Of a DNA stretch of 64,000 nt, positions 21,612 through 34,600 are shown piece by piece (position 1 is the stretch's first letter; every line of letters starts with the position of its first letter). The notes beneath the pieces were generated by a model, which worked only from the letters and a program-made list of their open reading frames with translations, had not been told where the DNA came from and did not search any database. The stretch is from Amoebophrya sp. A120 (lineage: Eukaryota; Sar; Dinophyceae; Syndiniales; Amoebophryaceae): the NCBI GenBank assembly GCA_905178155.1, contig CAJINV010000013.1:1044344-1108343 (forward strand), given 5' to 3'. A program made the translations under genes and the position numbers.

Positions 21612-23300
21612 TTTGATGTTCACCGTCGTTCTACTCGTGCTGGTCTAGATAAGAACAGTTGTTGTAGTCATAGACGATCACACGCAGAGGCGGTGCTGGC
21701 GGCCGAATAACCTCGGTGAGGGTCGTGATGGAAGACGAAGAAGTTCAGCAAGCTGCTATATTCTAGGAGGCCCCCGCGCGGCAACGGCCAGGCGAGGCTA
21801 CAGTGTCAGAGGACGTGCACGTCCTTCATCACAGGCGCAATAAATTTTGCAGCGACGATCGAGGAATGCTGTGCTGAGCAGCAAAGTAGACCAATGAATG
21901 TCGCGGTTCCGGTTTGTCATCCTGACGCCCAAAAATATTTCCGTGCCGGACAAGCATGCAAGAGTAACATCAATAAATTCTCAACTGCAGCCACGGCACC
22001 TACCTATATGCGTGTCATGTTTGTCGCTCATGTGTAGCTTTTAGCGTGGAGTATCTACATGTAAGCGGTAAGAACCGAAGGTATGAACAATATGTTTTTC
22101 TGTGCGATTTTCTTATTTTCACTGATATTACTGATGACGAGTGCGAGTCGCAAGTATGATAAACTTCTCCAAAGTCATGTTCTTCCAGGAATCAACTTCT
22201 GCCCTGCAAAAAATGACGTGGGAGGAGCATGATCAAGGCAGATGAGCCTGAAAGAAGAGGAGGATCTCGCAGTTATGAACAGACACTGACACAGATCTTC
22301 TTAAACTTTCTTTATTCGGTAAAGTGACAAATCGCTGCACTTATCACTATTTCGGGTCCGACTCCGGGCTGAGCTTGACTATAAGTCTGTGACTGTGTGG
22401 CGTGTGCTCAGAAGAAATAAATGTCACGGTGCTAAGATGTCAAGCAAGTGCATTTGCATGTGTTTCATGAGTTTCCGGCAAAACGAAAAATAGAAAATGG
22501 CGCCTGACTAAAACTGAGAATGAGAGTGCTCCAGACGATGATGACACCAGGGCAACTGCGCACTAGTCACGACTCAACTACAAAAAACGTCAGCCATGTG
22601 GTCAGCTCTTCCACTTGAAACAAAAAGTTTGCGTCTGCGGGGGAGGTGCGCTGCTCCTTAATTCTTCGAACAGAATATTTGCGCCATGATGCGTGTGCCC
22701 ATCTCGGATTTGCCCAAACCAAGCTACTTCTACTTCAACTTCTTGGCAAAGGAGGACATGCCGGCTCAATGAATTTTACCGGTTTTTTCCAGCAGAATGT
22801 ACAGTGAAAGCAGTGCTCAACAAATATTAGCAAGGAAACGCGCAATGATCGACGACGATTCCATGCACCCCAAAAAGCGACCCTTCAGTTACCTATGTCA
22901 ACAAATGGCAGCGGTCACCCAAGATGTTCCGTGTCTTGCCTCTGAGACAACGAAAGAAATTCTCTGAGCGATGAAGCCCCTGCAACGCAATCATGCACTG
23001 AAACGACAAAGTCAAAGGATACTACACATTGTAACGATAACAAGGAACAAGAATGATGAGACAGGAGGCGAAACTCACTTGACAAATACGATGATCGATT
23101 GAACAGCTACTAGATAGTAAGTTGGAAAGGAGAGTTACGAAGCGCCCTCGGGGGGGCGAATAGCAGTGTTTCATTCAAATGCACACGATCAATTTTCTCG
23201 ACCACAGCATGGATGAAACAAATAATGACGATATATGGTCAGACGATGAATTGCAGTTGTATCAATATCCTCTTCTCCTTCTCAACAGTGCAGCGGCTAA
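21612..23300. other. Intergenic, nothing recognised
   Basis: About 1.7 kb in which I see no long open frame, no clear tandem repeat and no tRNA- or rRNA-like segment. It separates two minus-strand genes and may hold promoter or untranslated sequence. Confidence 0.5.
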
Positions 23301-24426
23301 TTATGCAACGCCGTCGCGCAGTCGTCTCCTTTGTCGCTCCCTCCAAATCTCCCCGGAAACCCCAGTTGCTTCATGTGACGCCGGATCGACAAGAGCCAAC
23401 GCATCCGCGGCATTCGCATCCGCGGCATTCGCGGAAGCTGCAGACCGCCTGAGTCGATTCGCTTGTTGTTCCCTCCAAATCTCCCCGGACGCCCCAGTTG
23501 CTCCATGTGACGCCGGATTTACATGAGCCAACGCATCCTCGGCAGCTGCAGCCTCCCTGAGTCGATTCGCTTGTTGCTCCCTCCAAATCCTCCCGGACGC
23601 CCCAGTTGCTCTCTGCAACGCCGGATCGACAAGAAGTCGCGCCTCGTGGGCATCGTCCGCCTTCCTTTGTGCTGTCGTATTTTGTATGTCGCATCACACA
23701 AACAGGGAAAATCAGCCACCTTGTTCTCGATGTAGTTGTAAGTTTTCTACTGCTTCCTGTGGAAATCTTCCATTTCATCACTTCATGTTGTTCATCAGTA
23801 AAATCAAAAATAGAACCTTCCATGCCCGGTTCCCTCGGGCATCCTTTGCTTCCCGTCCAACTGCATTTGGATTTTGCACTATTATATTTGCAACAGTCGT
23901 CAGCTGCGGCTTCCCATTTAGCACCAAACCACAACCGCTTGTACATGCATGTCGAAGACAAACCAATTGTGTTAACGGCGCACCTGTACGGTGTGGGGAC
24001 CTTGGTGGTCGTCCTCGTCTGAGCTTCGCCTTCCTGCATCAGTTGCGCGGCTGTCCCATCCTCGTCAACATCGCTGAACTCCGCATCGTCCATGAGCAGT
24101 TCAGTCATCTGGAAGTCCTGAGAGTCCTCACCTTCGATTCCCGCCCCAAGGACCGGCGCATCGTCCCTCACGTCCGCTCGGTCCCGAGGCGGAGCGTCGT
24201 TGTAGATCTCATGATCCGGCTCATGCTCTTTCCCCGCCACGATGTTCGCCTCCACGAGAACCACGCCAGTACTTCTCGTCCCCGGCATCGACGAAAAAGA
24301 GCCGCTTCCCGCTACCGCCAGCAAAGACACCGTCACCCGGCGAGAAATGGACCGTGCCTTGCGGAACCTGGAGCTGGGGTCCTCCCGCTGTTCGGAACGA
24401 CCACGCGGCGAGTCCGTGGAGGCCAT
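23301..24426 (-). CDS. Membrane-anchored Cys-rich protein with C-terminal repeats
   Basis: ATG at 24424-24426. Exons 23751-24426 and 23301-23671 are joined by a 79-nt GT-AG intron, giving 348 residues. Without the splice the frame runs on, but the repeats lose their protein periodicity. After about 30 basic residues comes a short hydrophobic stretch (VTVSLLAVAGSG), possibly a weak anchor or leader. A Cys-rich module at about residues 145-200 has eight Cys (including DDCCKY, SKCSW and SKGCPREPG) and may be extracellular. The C-terminus has three related repeats around SGEIWREQQANRLR. No family recognised. The DNA repeats are recent enough that local misassembly is possible. Confidence 0.6.
23338..23625. 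repeat. Three coding direct repeats
   Basis: Units beginning TCCCTCCAAATC at about 23339, 23475 and 23578 each run into a segment like CCCAGTTGCT and then a CGCCGGAT motif. Spacings of 136 and 103 bp reflect a Gly/Ala/Asn-coding expansion (two GCATCCGCGGCATTC copies near 23403-23432). They encode the C-terminal protein repeats of the gene above. Confidence 0.7.
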
Positions 24427-25326
24427 GCTGATTCTGATTCTACTGGTTGTCGTTGAACTTTGAAATACTTCTTGGTTCTCCTGGTGGCCTCCAACTCACC
24501 CAAAAGATAGAACAAGTGGAAACAATGAAAAAACCAGCGCTAAGGCATTCGCATTGCACCGAAAGTTTATTCGAAATTTACATGGTTGTGAATGTGATTT
24601 CGGATTTTAAGACGATTCCTTTTGTTGAAGACGCTACTGTTTTTTCAACGATCATTATATCAATCACAACCTTCACGAAGGAATAAGAATTCGAATTGTC
24701 AAAACGATTTTGTAGACGAATCCTTTTGCCTCCCTCTGTGACAACACATAGTCTTAGTCACGGCGACCTAATTAGCTACATATTATATCCACGATTTTCG
24801 GATGACCATGAGACGACCACGATGGACGACAGAGTGCTTCTTCATTGGCCGGTGACCAACTTGCGAAGTATTGAAGGCTGAGGCGTATCTATGCAATGTC
24901 GCTGTTCTACGCCGACGAGCTACAACGAATTGATAGAACTACATACGTCAGCACCAAGGGGCCACGACACCGAGAACTTTTTTCGTCGAGAAAACTGATA
25001 ATTGCAAGGCTTGTCCCTTTTTATTCCACTCGTGACGAAGATATTTCCCGGCGGTGAACCTGCTTGTTTGACTTCAAGCCGACGAGTCGACACCACAACC
25101 GATGTGACGAACACAAACCGGGCAACGTTCCTAGTGGAAAAGACCACGAATAAACTCCAGTGGCATAATTTTTGTGCGATGCAGTTTCTGATGTTTTGAA
25201 CCTGAATATAGAAGCCAGGGGATGTGATCACATTTTTATCGTCGAATGTATTGAAAGTGGCGTGATTCCGATGTTCGTTGTTGTACGTCGGGGTTCTATT
25301 AGCTCCCCCGTATCAATTTCATCGTC
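24427..25326. other. Intergenic, nothing recognised
   Basis: About 0.9 kb of A+T-richer sequence between two minus-strand genes. Only short frames, with no repeats or RNA genes noted. Confidence 0.5.
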
Positions 25327-27229
25327 TTACACCTCGTACATGGGGAACCTGGCTTCCACCGGGTTTTTCAGTGCGTGGAAAAACATCATGACCCCGGCGC
25401 AACCCTCGAATAATGACAGCGGTCTATCCGGCACCCGGTCGAACCCATCGGCCGCCTCGTTCTGCATCACCACCCGCGCGAAGCAGTGCGCGCGTCGCAG
25501 CCAGAGCTCGTCGTTCAGTTTTCTGTACAGACTGAGGAAGAAAAATCCGTTCCCCGCGATCCCATGACACAGGGACGCGGATTTGGTCAGCAGCCCGTAC
25601 TTCCAGCAACACTCGCCACACTTGACCGCCTGCTGCAGGTACTTCTCTTTCTCATTCACAAAAATCTCGCTGCACAGGATGAAAAGCGGGATGAACCCCG
25701 GCGCGCCGTGGCAAAATTGGACCAGTTTGGTGTCCATGGAGGTGAGTTTCGACCCGTAGTTCCCGGTGGCCGCGTCGTGGCAGTTGAGCATCAAGAAGTC
25801 GATGGACTGCTTCACCTCGGCAAGCTCGCTGTTGGTCAAAAATTCCCGCGCTTGCAACAGTTGCAGGAATATCCCGGCGAAACCGTGAGCGCCGCCGGTG
25901 TACTTCTTCATGTGCCACTCGTAACACAGCGCCGGTCTGGCCGCACGGGAACCGCCGTCGTTGTAGCTGCGGCCGGATTCCAGAATTTCCTCGACCGTTA
26001 TGCGAATTTTTGTGTTGAAGTCACCGTGTAACTCGCGGGCCAGGCCCGGGGTCGCGAAACCGCCCTGTTTTGTTTGAGTGGTGTAATCAGTGGTTTTGAT
26101 GAAGATGGCAAGGAAAAGCGTTGCAGAGCGCAAGCGATCCTTCTGCCTCCTGCTAAGCAAAAACCCACAGAGCAAGAATCACCACAACAACCGGACCAAA
26201 ATTGGAAACGAAGACTGACAAGAAAAGCAAAAACAATACCTTCGTCTGAAACTGTTTTCTGACGAACAGCAGTGCGAACAGAAACCCGGCTCTTCCGTAC
26301 AGCCACTCGTCCGATTTGCATTTTGACGAATCTACCTGCAGAAACCGGTTCACGCCGCCCAACAACACTCCCTCCAGCATCACAAAGTTATCGGGGGACT
26401 CCCCGTCGTACTCCACTACCCGTTTCCCTGACACTTGTTGCGCCAAGGTCCCCGTGCTCCCGCCCGAACTCGACCCCTTTTTCAGTAGCCCCCGGAGTTT
26501 GCTCAACCCGGTGGAACCGCCCGCGCCCCCGGACGCGGATTTTGGTCGTAATTGACTCAGTACACTGGACCGCCGTTGCACTTTCTCCGGCGGGGAAGAT
26601 GAGGGTGACGCGTTTGCTCCTCCTCCTTCCCCGTCGTTCTCATTTTGGTACTGAGGCCCGGCTTCACCCGCAGTACCACCTCCGTCCTTCAATTCAAACA
26701 TCGGATCGCTGTCTCTTTGCCTATTCAGTTCCTTCACGTGCTCGTTCACAGCGGAGTCTTTGATTTTCTCCAAATGTGCCGAACTCGTCATCTGCAACGT
26801 CTGCCCCATCGACGGGCGCTTCGCGGACCCGTGGCCCCCGTGGAGGGATTGCGGGTTCTTCTTGTGGTTCGCGAAAATGTGGTGTAACACCACGATACTG
26901 TAGAACAAGCCTGTCGCCAACCCGCCCCCGACGGCAACTGCGTGCGTCTCGACGCCCCGCTTGCCGTCCTTGTCGGCCCAGGACTGGTTTTTCTCGTTGG
27001 TCAAGAAGTACTCCGCCTGCTTCACGTCCTGTAAAACCCAGAGGGAAGCGAGGCCGGCCCCCGGTCCGCCGGAGTAGATACTGCCGGACTCGTTCGCGTG
27101 GGACAAGTCCTCGGAGATTTGCAAATCGTACTTTGCAATCTGCGCGTTGAGCTCGTCGACCGTGAGGAGCAGCGTCGTTTCATCGTCCAGGGTATTGGGG
27201 AAACAACGCGTCGCGATGGTGTCGGCCAT
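25327..27229 (-). CDS. LANCL: LanC-like protein (LANCL family)
   Basis: Two exons (26240-27229 and 25327-26064) with a 175-nt GT-AG intron give 575 residues. LanC-like proteins are alpha/alpha toroids with a zinc site. Eukaryotic members bind glutathione and add it to dehydroamino-acid-containing proteins. The signature blocks are present in order: KKYTGGAHGFAGI, VQFCHGAPGFIPLF, GECCWKYG (zinc Cys), SLCHGIAGNGFFF (zinc Cys-His), and LFEGCAGVMMF followed by ARFP close to the C-terminus, as in animal LANCL proteins. The first exon has the N-terminal toroid helices (GGPGAGLASLW, YGRAGFLFALLFVRKQF) interrupted by a roughly 150-residue low-complexity insert, which explains the excess over the usual 400 residues. 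The ATG at 27227-27229 is the first in frame. Family assignment is firm; substrate is unknown. Confidence 0.93.
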
Positions 27230-28626
27230 TTTTTTGGCGAGTTTCTGGAAAGGAGAAGTAAAAGGCTAAGATAAAGGCTGAGGCATAGTGTACGTGTAGT
27301 GTAGGTGTAACGCGGTCATGCGTTAGATGAATTGCGTGAAGACGTTTAGGAAGGTACTGTAGGAAGAAGAACAGAGGAGAAAGTCCACCGGCATAGTACT
27401 ACCTAGGCTCCTCGGGACGAGGCCATTTTGCGATGGGTGCCTATGTTGTAAGGCTAATTTACACTTGCGCGCATGCATTTTCATGGGTCCTGTCATGCAG
27501 ATGAGCGTATGTCTAAGTACTCTTTTGGATCTACTACGCGGAAATGTAGGGACGATGAGTGGACACAGAGCTCGTGTCTTGAAAGAGCCGAGCGCGAAGC
27601 TGGCGATGCTAGAGAAGAAACCGAACGAAGGTAGACGCGTGCACGTGATGCAACGGCCGTACGAAAACCGACCGGAGTGCTTGCTCCAGATGCAGTGATT
27701 AGTACGACAAGGCCAAAAATGCACGAAAACCGAGACGAGAGGGCGAAAATGAACCGAGAGGCAATGCCGCAATCATGAACAACCGAGGTTGGAGAATTAT
27801 TCGTCTGGTGAGAACCGAGTGCTTCTTCCGGTCAGCTGATACGAGCAGCAAGACAGGCACGAATGCCGATGAAAATAGTGTACACAAAAGAAATGTAAAT
27901 GAAGTGCCTGAAACGTTGAAGTTGTAGTTCTTGTCACACAAAGCTATTAGTATTACCCGATAAAACTATGAATGCTGTATGTAAGAAACAAAGCTACTTT
28001 CAATGAAAAATGTTACAGTTGCTAAATCAAAAAAGTAAGACCATGAGAAAATTGCTGTGAAAGTGGAACCCAAAAAGTTGTTGTAAATCAGGGAGAACGT
28101 TGAAAAGTTGCGAGTTAAATCCAACTATTTTTTCGAGAAAACATGATGCATGCTACAATTCTAGTGTAAACGATGTCACCTACCCTTTAATGTTTGTCTG
28201 ATACTAGGTATTGAAATTTTATTGCTTTGCGATAATGATAAACTCAAAATGCGAAACGAAAATTACCATATTGACATAGAAATTTGATTCGGTACACTGT
28301 TACGCTTCCTCTGCCTCTGGTGTCTGAAACTAGAACGAATGCGACTCAAAGTCAAACGAGATTTTTCTGAATCTGAAAGAAACTCAAATACAAAGTGCTA
28401 TCTTCGATAAACTGAATCAATGCTACTTACTTCAAATAAAAACCGTACTTCTATACTACTTGCTACCATGCGCGAACGCCTCGTCGTCAGAACCAAATTT
28501 ACGTCTACTAGATTGTGGAGCTGATTTAGAGACAAGCCGCGTTGTATTCTAGCCGACACCTATCTTATGCTTATCAAAACCCTGGCTCGCTCCTACCAGT
28601 AGTACGAAAAAACTTTCGTGCCTTTC
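27230..28626. other. Intergenic, nothing recognised
   Basis: About 1.4 kb between two minus-strand genes. The largest frames (up to about 150 codons) overlap one another on both strands and show no domain or bias. A+T content rises from about 27950 onward. No RNA gene seen. Confidence 0.5.
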
Positions 28627-31600
28627 CTACAGCACATCCGAATTCGCCGCCTTTTCCAATTCCGTCTGCGCTTGCAACACCGAAGACGAGATCGCCTTCA
28701 CGTTTTCCCTCTCCTTCCTCGGCGGAGCAGCAGTCGCATCACCGCCCGCTTTTCTCTGCAATTCGAGTTTGAAGTTGTCTTTGATCGGCGAAGAAAGGGA
28801 CTGCTTGGACGGTGCAGATGAGTTTTGCTCTCCGCCGACCACAGTAACTTTCTTCAACACTCCGCTTGCACCACCATTATCGTGCTCCCCGCTAATCCCT
28901 CCAGCAGTGCCAAAAGCAACCGCTTCTACCGCGGTATTCCGGTCCATGATCCCCTGGCTTTTCTCCTCTTCCTGCACCCGGCGCATGAATCCACTCGGCG
29001 TCGCGGCCCGACTGTTGTTCCGACTCCCATGGTAATCCATCACCGGGGTTTGCGCCCCATTCGCATTCCCACTACTCGACGTTAAAATGGAGTTTCCAAC
29101 CGTGACCAAAAACCCCTTCTTAGGGCTCAGTGCCGCGGCTTTCCGGTCGGAGACCGTCATGATGCCCTGCGTCGCTTGCCCGCGCTTCGGCTTGATCGTT
29201 CGCATGCTGTGCGGCGACATGGGCTCGCGAATGTTGTTGTGGAAGACAATGTCCCCGACTTTGTCGTGCACAACGCCGAGCAGCTCGTTCTTCTTCAAAT
29301 CCGAAGCCGTTTTCATCGCTGATTTCGGTTCCGCAAACCAACCGACGCAGGTCGACGCGCGCCGTGGGTGCGAGGACTGCGCTCCTGCGGACGTCGTCGC
29401 AGTTGAAGCTGACCCAGCAGCTGCATTTAATGTTCTGCCACCACCGTTGTTGAAAACGCCACCTCCGGCTCCCTTCCCCGTCTGTCCTATCGTCGGCAGC
29501 GGCATCAGAGTCAGGGAATTTTGGTGTTGCCCGTTCTGCACCACGGAACCGTACTTCTGCTCGAGTTCTAATTGCAGCAGTTGATGTTCCTTATGATCTG
29601 TGATCGGTGCATTGGAATACTTCAGCTTTTTGATCAGCTCCCTTCGATGCTGCACGTCCTCCGACCACTTATTAGAAATCTGCGCGTTGCTGCTATTCTG
29701 TAGCTCTTGTTCTTTATTCTTGTTCTTCGACGGGCTCTGGCTCTTCATAGGCGACGTGGAAGTTGATCGAGTCGTTCGCTTTTTCTCTACCGAAAACATC
29801 TTCGCCGCAGAGGTGTGCATCATCGGGTTGGCTTGACTTGCAAAATTATCCACCGACGAGCCGTACAGAGACGCTTGTTGACCAAAAGTAGAGCCAGCGC
29901 CAGGCGCCGCTGCACCGCCTTCCGCTGCTCCAGCAGAAAAGAATTCCGTACTGGACGGAGCCGCTGCGGGTTCCCGGAAAAACGCCCGTTGATCCTCGTC
30001 CTGGAGGATCTGCGAAAAAGCGCCGAATGAGGGCTTGTACACTTCATCACAACTCTCGCCAGTCTTATTACCAATTCCGTGGAGATTTATCTGGTCGAAA
30101 GTTGTCGAAGCGGACGACACATCAACTCCACTTCCTGGCGCAACCAGATGCGGCAGCGTGACCGACGACTCCTGCCCGCCAACGTTTCCCATCAGTTCCA
30201 AGGAAGATCCGGAGGCGGAGCCGGAGTCCAACTCCAGGGACGTCTGTGACCGGCTGTCAAACAACGTCGTGTCGTCCAAAGAGGGCTCCTGTAGTCCGGG
30301 GTGGTCGAGGAAGAGACTACTCGCTCCCGCATCTTCGAAACTCCCCTCGTTCTCCTGCTCGGAAATGGTGGGGAATGTCAGGGGCAACAGATCCGTTTTG
30401 TTGAACATCAGAGACGATCCAGTAGTAGCGTTATTCATATTCATCGAGTTTTTATTTGTCGTCGGCTGCAGAATCAAGGAACTAGACCGCCTCTTCCCGC
30501 CCTTGCTGTTCGTCAGCACCCGTTTTCCGTCGTACTTGGACTTCCGACAGTCCCGCTGGTCGAATAAAACTAAATCCCGTAGTTTCTTCGACGCACTTCC
30601 CGACTTAAGAGAGTTCTGCCCACTATTTGATGTAGTTGCTCCATTTCCAACTTTAGGCGGAGAATAGACCTGTGCGTCACTCAACGGCTGCTTCTGACGC
30701 TCGATCAAGTACTCCCTTTTTTCCTTTTGCGTCCACTGTGAGGGCGTGCGGGGGACGACCTGCTGGTAATTATTCAAGTTCTGTGCTGCAATTATCGCCT
30801 GCTGTTCCGCGGCCAGTTGCCTCTTCTGCACGGCAGCGGAAACCGAGGTCGTGCTCATGTTGCGCAACAAATTTGAGGATGAACTAGTGCTGGAGGTAAA
30901 AGCGCCACTGTTCGTCGTCGCACGGGACGTCGGTACGGAGTGCGCATTCCGAGCCTGTTTCGGTGCGCCGCGAATCAAGGACCCGGTGGTAGTGCTGCCA
31001 GTAGTTGTACTTCCAGATTTGCCATTGTTTCCTTTATGCTTATCATCCTTCATCTTCCCAATACTCGTCCCGCCAGTTTTGCTGTTGTAGAAATCGTTCA
31101 TGCTGGTGGTAAACCCGCTCTCCGCCCCTCCTCCGTAGAAACTGCTGCCGTCCTGGGACCAGAAGGAGCTCCCCGTGTTGTTCATCACGGAATTGTTTGC
31201 GCTATGGGGGTGATTATAGCCACCAGCGTGCATGACACCGCCGGCGACGAAGTTGTCGTAGAAGCTGCTGTTCGCGAACAACCCGTGGACGCCGGACATC
31301 GGGGGCGTAGTGTAGCAATTCTCGCTCGTCATGTCGTCGTTTTGGAGTTCTTGTTGGAGGAGTTTTTTCTTGTGCAACAACCTCTCCTCCTCTTCGTTGG
31401 CGAGAAGGAAGTTGCCCGACTGGACAAACTGCTCCGAATTGTGCGTGTACTCCTCCTCGATCAGTTGCTGATTTTCTCTCAGCGGCGTGTTGATCACGCT
31501 CGGGCGGTTTTGGTTCAGTTCCAGACCGCTCTTCAATAAAGTGTTCGACGAAGCACTGGTTGTGTTGTTCATCATAGCATCAGCACCAGTATTGTTTTTC

Positions 31601-34600
31601 ATCCGCATGTTTTTCAAAAGCGATCTCGACATCTGCAGGTCGGATAGGCTGTAAGAATTTTTGTGCGGTGCGGTTTGACTACGGAGGTTCGACATTTTGC
31701 TGATCTGTTCCTCGGCGGCTTTCGCCGCTGCGAGCATTTCTGGCGGTAGGTTGTCGTTTTCGTCAGGAAGTTTGTTCAAACAACTGCCTTGTCCAGCACT
31801 GCTGCCGTCAAGCGTCGGACTACTCGCGTTGTCCAAGCCCTGGAGGAGCATCGGCAGCCAGTCGGAAACGACACCGAACGGCGTGTGGTACTTGCCCGTG
31901 GGATTATTGAGTTTTGTGGTGGCCAGCAAGTCACCAGTTTTCGTCGGGGATGTCTGGCACCGCGGTGAAAGAGCAGCAGTTCCTGCGCCTTCGGACAGTT
32001 GTCCTCGTCCCGTGGATGCATTATCAACCCCTTCTCCGTGGTTCCCTTCGATCGTATCAGCCACGGCTTTCTCCACACCATCCACGATCGCGCGGGCAAT
32101 CGACCCCGCGTCGCTTCTCTTTGCATCATCGGGCTGTAAATTATCCGGCATTTTTGCCTTTTCGTTTTCCAGCTCCTCCAGCGTTTTTTCGATGCTGTTC
32201 CGCAAGTCAATGTCCAAATTTGCCATTTCCGACTGGTGCTCCTCAATGGACTTCAAAACCTCCTGTTCCCGGAGATTTTTCGTTGTTTTGAAGTCGTTGT
32301 CGTCCAGCAAATCACTCACGTTAAAGGGCGTCGGGGTCGTGCTCGGCCGGTAGCCCTGCGCACTGCCCATCCGGAGAATCGGGTCCGATTGCAACAAGCT
32401 GGTGGTCGAATGCCGGGAGTTTTGCCGGCTGTTCCGGTAGCTCGGGGCTTTGTTGCTGCCCGGAGTGCGCAACTCGGATTGTTCGCGGAGGAACGTCAGC
32501 AGGTCTTTCCCGGCAAAGTTCAGCGACATGGCGTTCTGCTTGTCCTGCTCAGACATCGGCTTATCGGCGGTGGAGGGGTTGGTGACATTTGTTCCGCCAG
32601 AAGGCGTGTTCTTCCCCCCAGAAGCATTGTTGTTTGCCTGAAGATCGTCGTCAGTCGCGGCTCCCGCTGCTGCTCCAGAAAGCAACTGCCGTCTGCTGGA
32701 CCCGCCGGTGCTCGACTTGCTGGCCTCGCCGACGTTTTGGCCGGCCTGCGCCTTCCGGGCCGCGGCGAGGTTCACAACGTGCGAGTTGGCCTCCTCCAGC
32801 ATTTGCACGACGGACTCCATGAACGGAGACAGCGGCCGCTTTTCCTTCGCGCTGTTATTGAAAAACCCTACTGCGGCGGACACCCGCGCCCAGTCGTCGT
32901 CGTAATTCTGCAGCGTGTATCAAATGCAAAAATGTCTGGGTCTGGAAACTTGTGATGCTGGGTGGCGTCTCATGATGAGGCCACAAGTGCTGGCTCAGCA
33001 TGACAAGTTTCTGAGCTTCTAGGAAGGTGTAGGTGTTGCCTATTCTGCATGACACACTGCGTTTCTGCATCACAGAAAAACGCAGCTCTTGGGTAACGTG
33101 CATGACAGATTTAAGAGTCATGCCAGACAAGCATGACAAACATGCATTCTTCCAGACCCAGACACTTTTGCATTTGATAGCGTGTTCGTGGTCCCGTCTT
33201 TCGTGATCTGCGGCGCGGCGGGAAAGATGCTTTCTTGCGAATGATCCCCAATCAGACTGTTTGCACTGTTTTGATGCCCTGCATTCGCCGCGGAAGTAGA
33301 AGTTCCCATGAAGCTGTCCAGGCTCATAGTGCCATGCTTATTGTTCGTCTTCTCGTCGAAAGAGTTACTTTCGTCTTTGTCTTTGTCATGCTGCCCACCC
33401 GCACCCGCCACCTCCTTGACCACCTTCCGGGAGACCGCGCCCTGCCCGGTTTCCAGGGCGTTTTGGCGTCGCCGCCAGGTGACGGACGTCTGCGAGCCCC
33501 AGGCGGGGAAGAAGGCGGAAGATGATCCTCCAGCTCCTCCCGAGGGGGTGTGCAGATCGGACGCGGAGTTCCCGCTTGCACCTCCACCCATTTGGATGGA
33601 GCTGGGCCGGCTGCCGTTGATATCGTGGAAGTCGCGCAAATTTTGCTCCGCCTGCAGCGAGACCTGTGCAAACATGTCATCGGGGTCGATCTGGATACTC
33701 TTCTGCTTCAGCGTTGTCTTCTCCGCGGTAGATTTTCCAGTCACTATTCCTGGCTCGCCAGCCGTGGACTTTCGGCTCTTGTTCGACGCGTTTGCAGCTT
33801 CGGTTTTGCTCGCCCCAGTCGCGGCAGATTTCTTCGTCAGGGAATAAGTCGTCTTCGTGCTCTTCACGTGTAGGCTGGACGCTAGGCCGAGCGAAAGTTT
33901 TCGGTCGCGAATAGATTTCGTGTCCTTGACCGGGGAATCGGGTTCTCCTTTGGAGTTCTTGTCAACAGCAACTGAGCCGTCTTCTTGCTCCGGCGCGTTT
34001 CCCTCAACTGCTGTCTCAGCGCTGGTACCTGAAGAAGCCGCCCCCGGGGTGGCCTCCTTCTCTTTCTCCCCCCCAACTTCCTTTTCCAGCAAGGTCGATG
34101 CAGTGACGGACGGTGGCTCCGTACTGTCTGCAGCAGCAGCGCCATCAGCCCCCGCAGCTGCCCCGCCTGGCGGTAATTTCGTCCACCCTTTCGGCGGTTC
34201 GTCTTGCGGCAGAAGTTGCAAATCTAGTTGTTGGTCATTTCCGCCCGTCAAGGTCGTACAGGACTCGGTTCCGGACGCGGTCTGGTCCTCCTCTTGCGTT
34301 TCCTCATTCGCGAGAGTACTGGAAGAATCTTCGTTGGCAGCATCGGCTTCTGCTTGCTTGTTTTCAACACCGATTTTTTCCTCGTCCGATCCCGTAGCAT
34401 CACGCCCCGCATCCTTCTTCTCTTGATCCTCAGCCACGGGACCGAGTATCCCCGCAGGAGCAACATCGGTCATCTCTTGGGAGATGACCACAGCCTGACT
34501 CATGACCTCTGTCTGTGCAACGATTTGTGCTGCAGCCTCTCCAACCGGAAGCGCGGTATCTTCTCGTGGACGCTGCGAAGCTAGAACATCACCAGCACTT

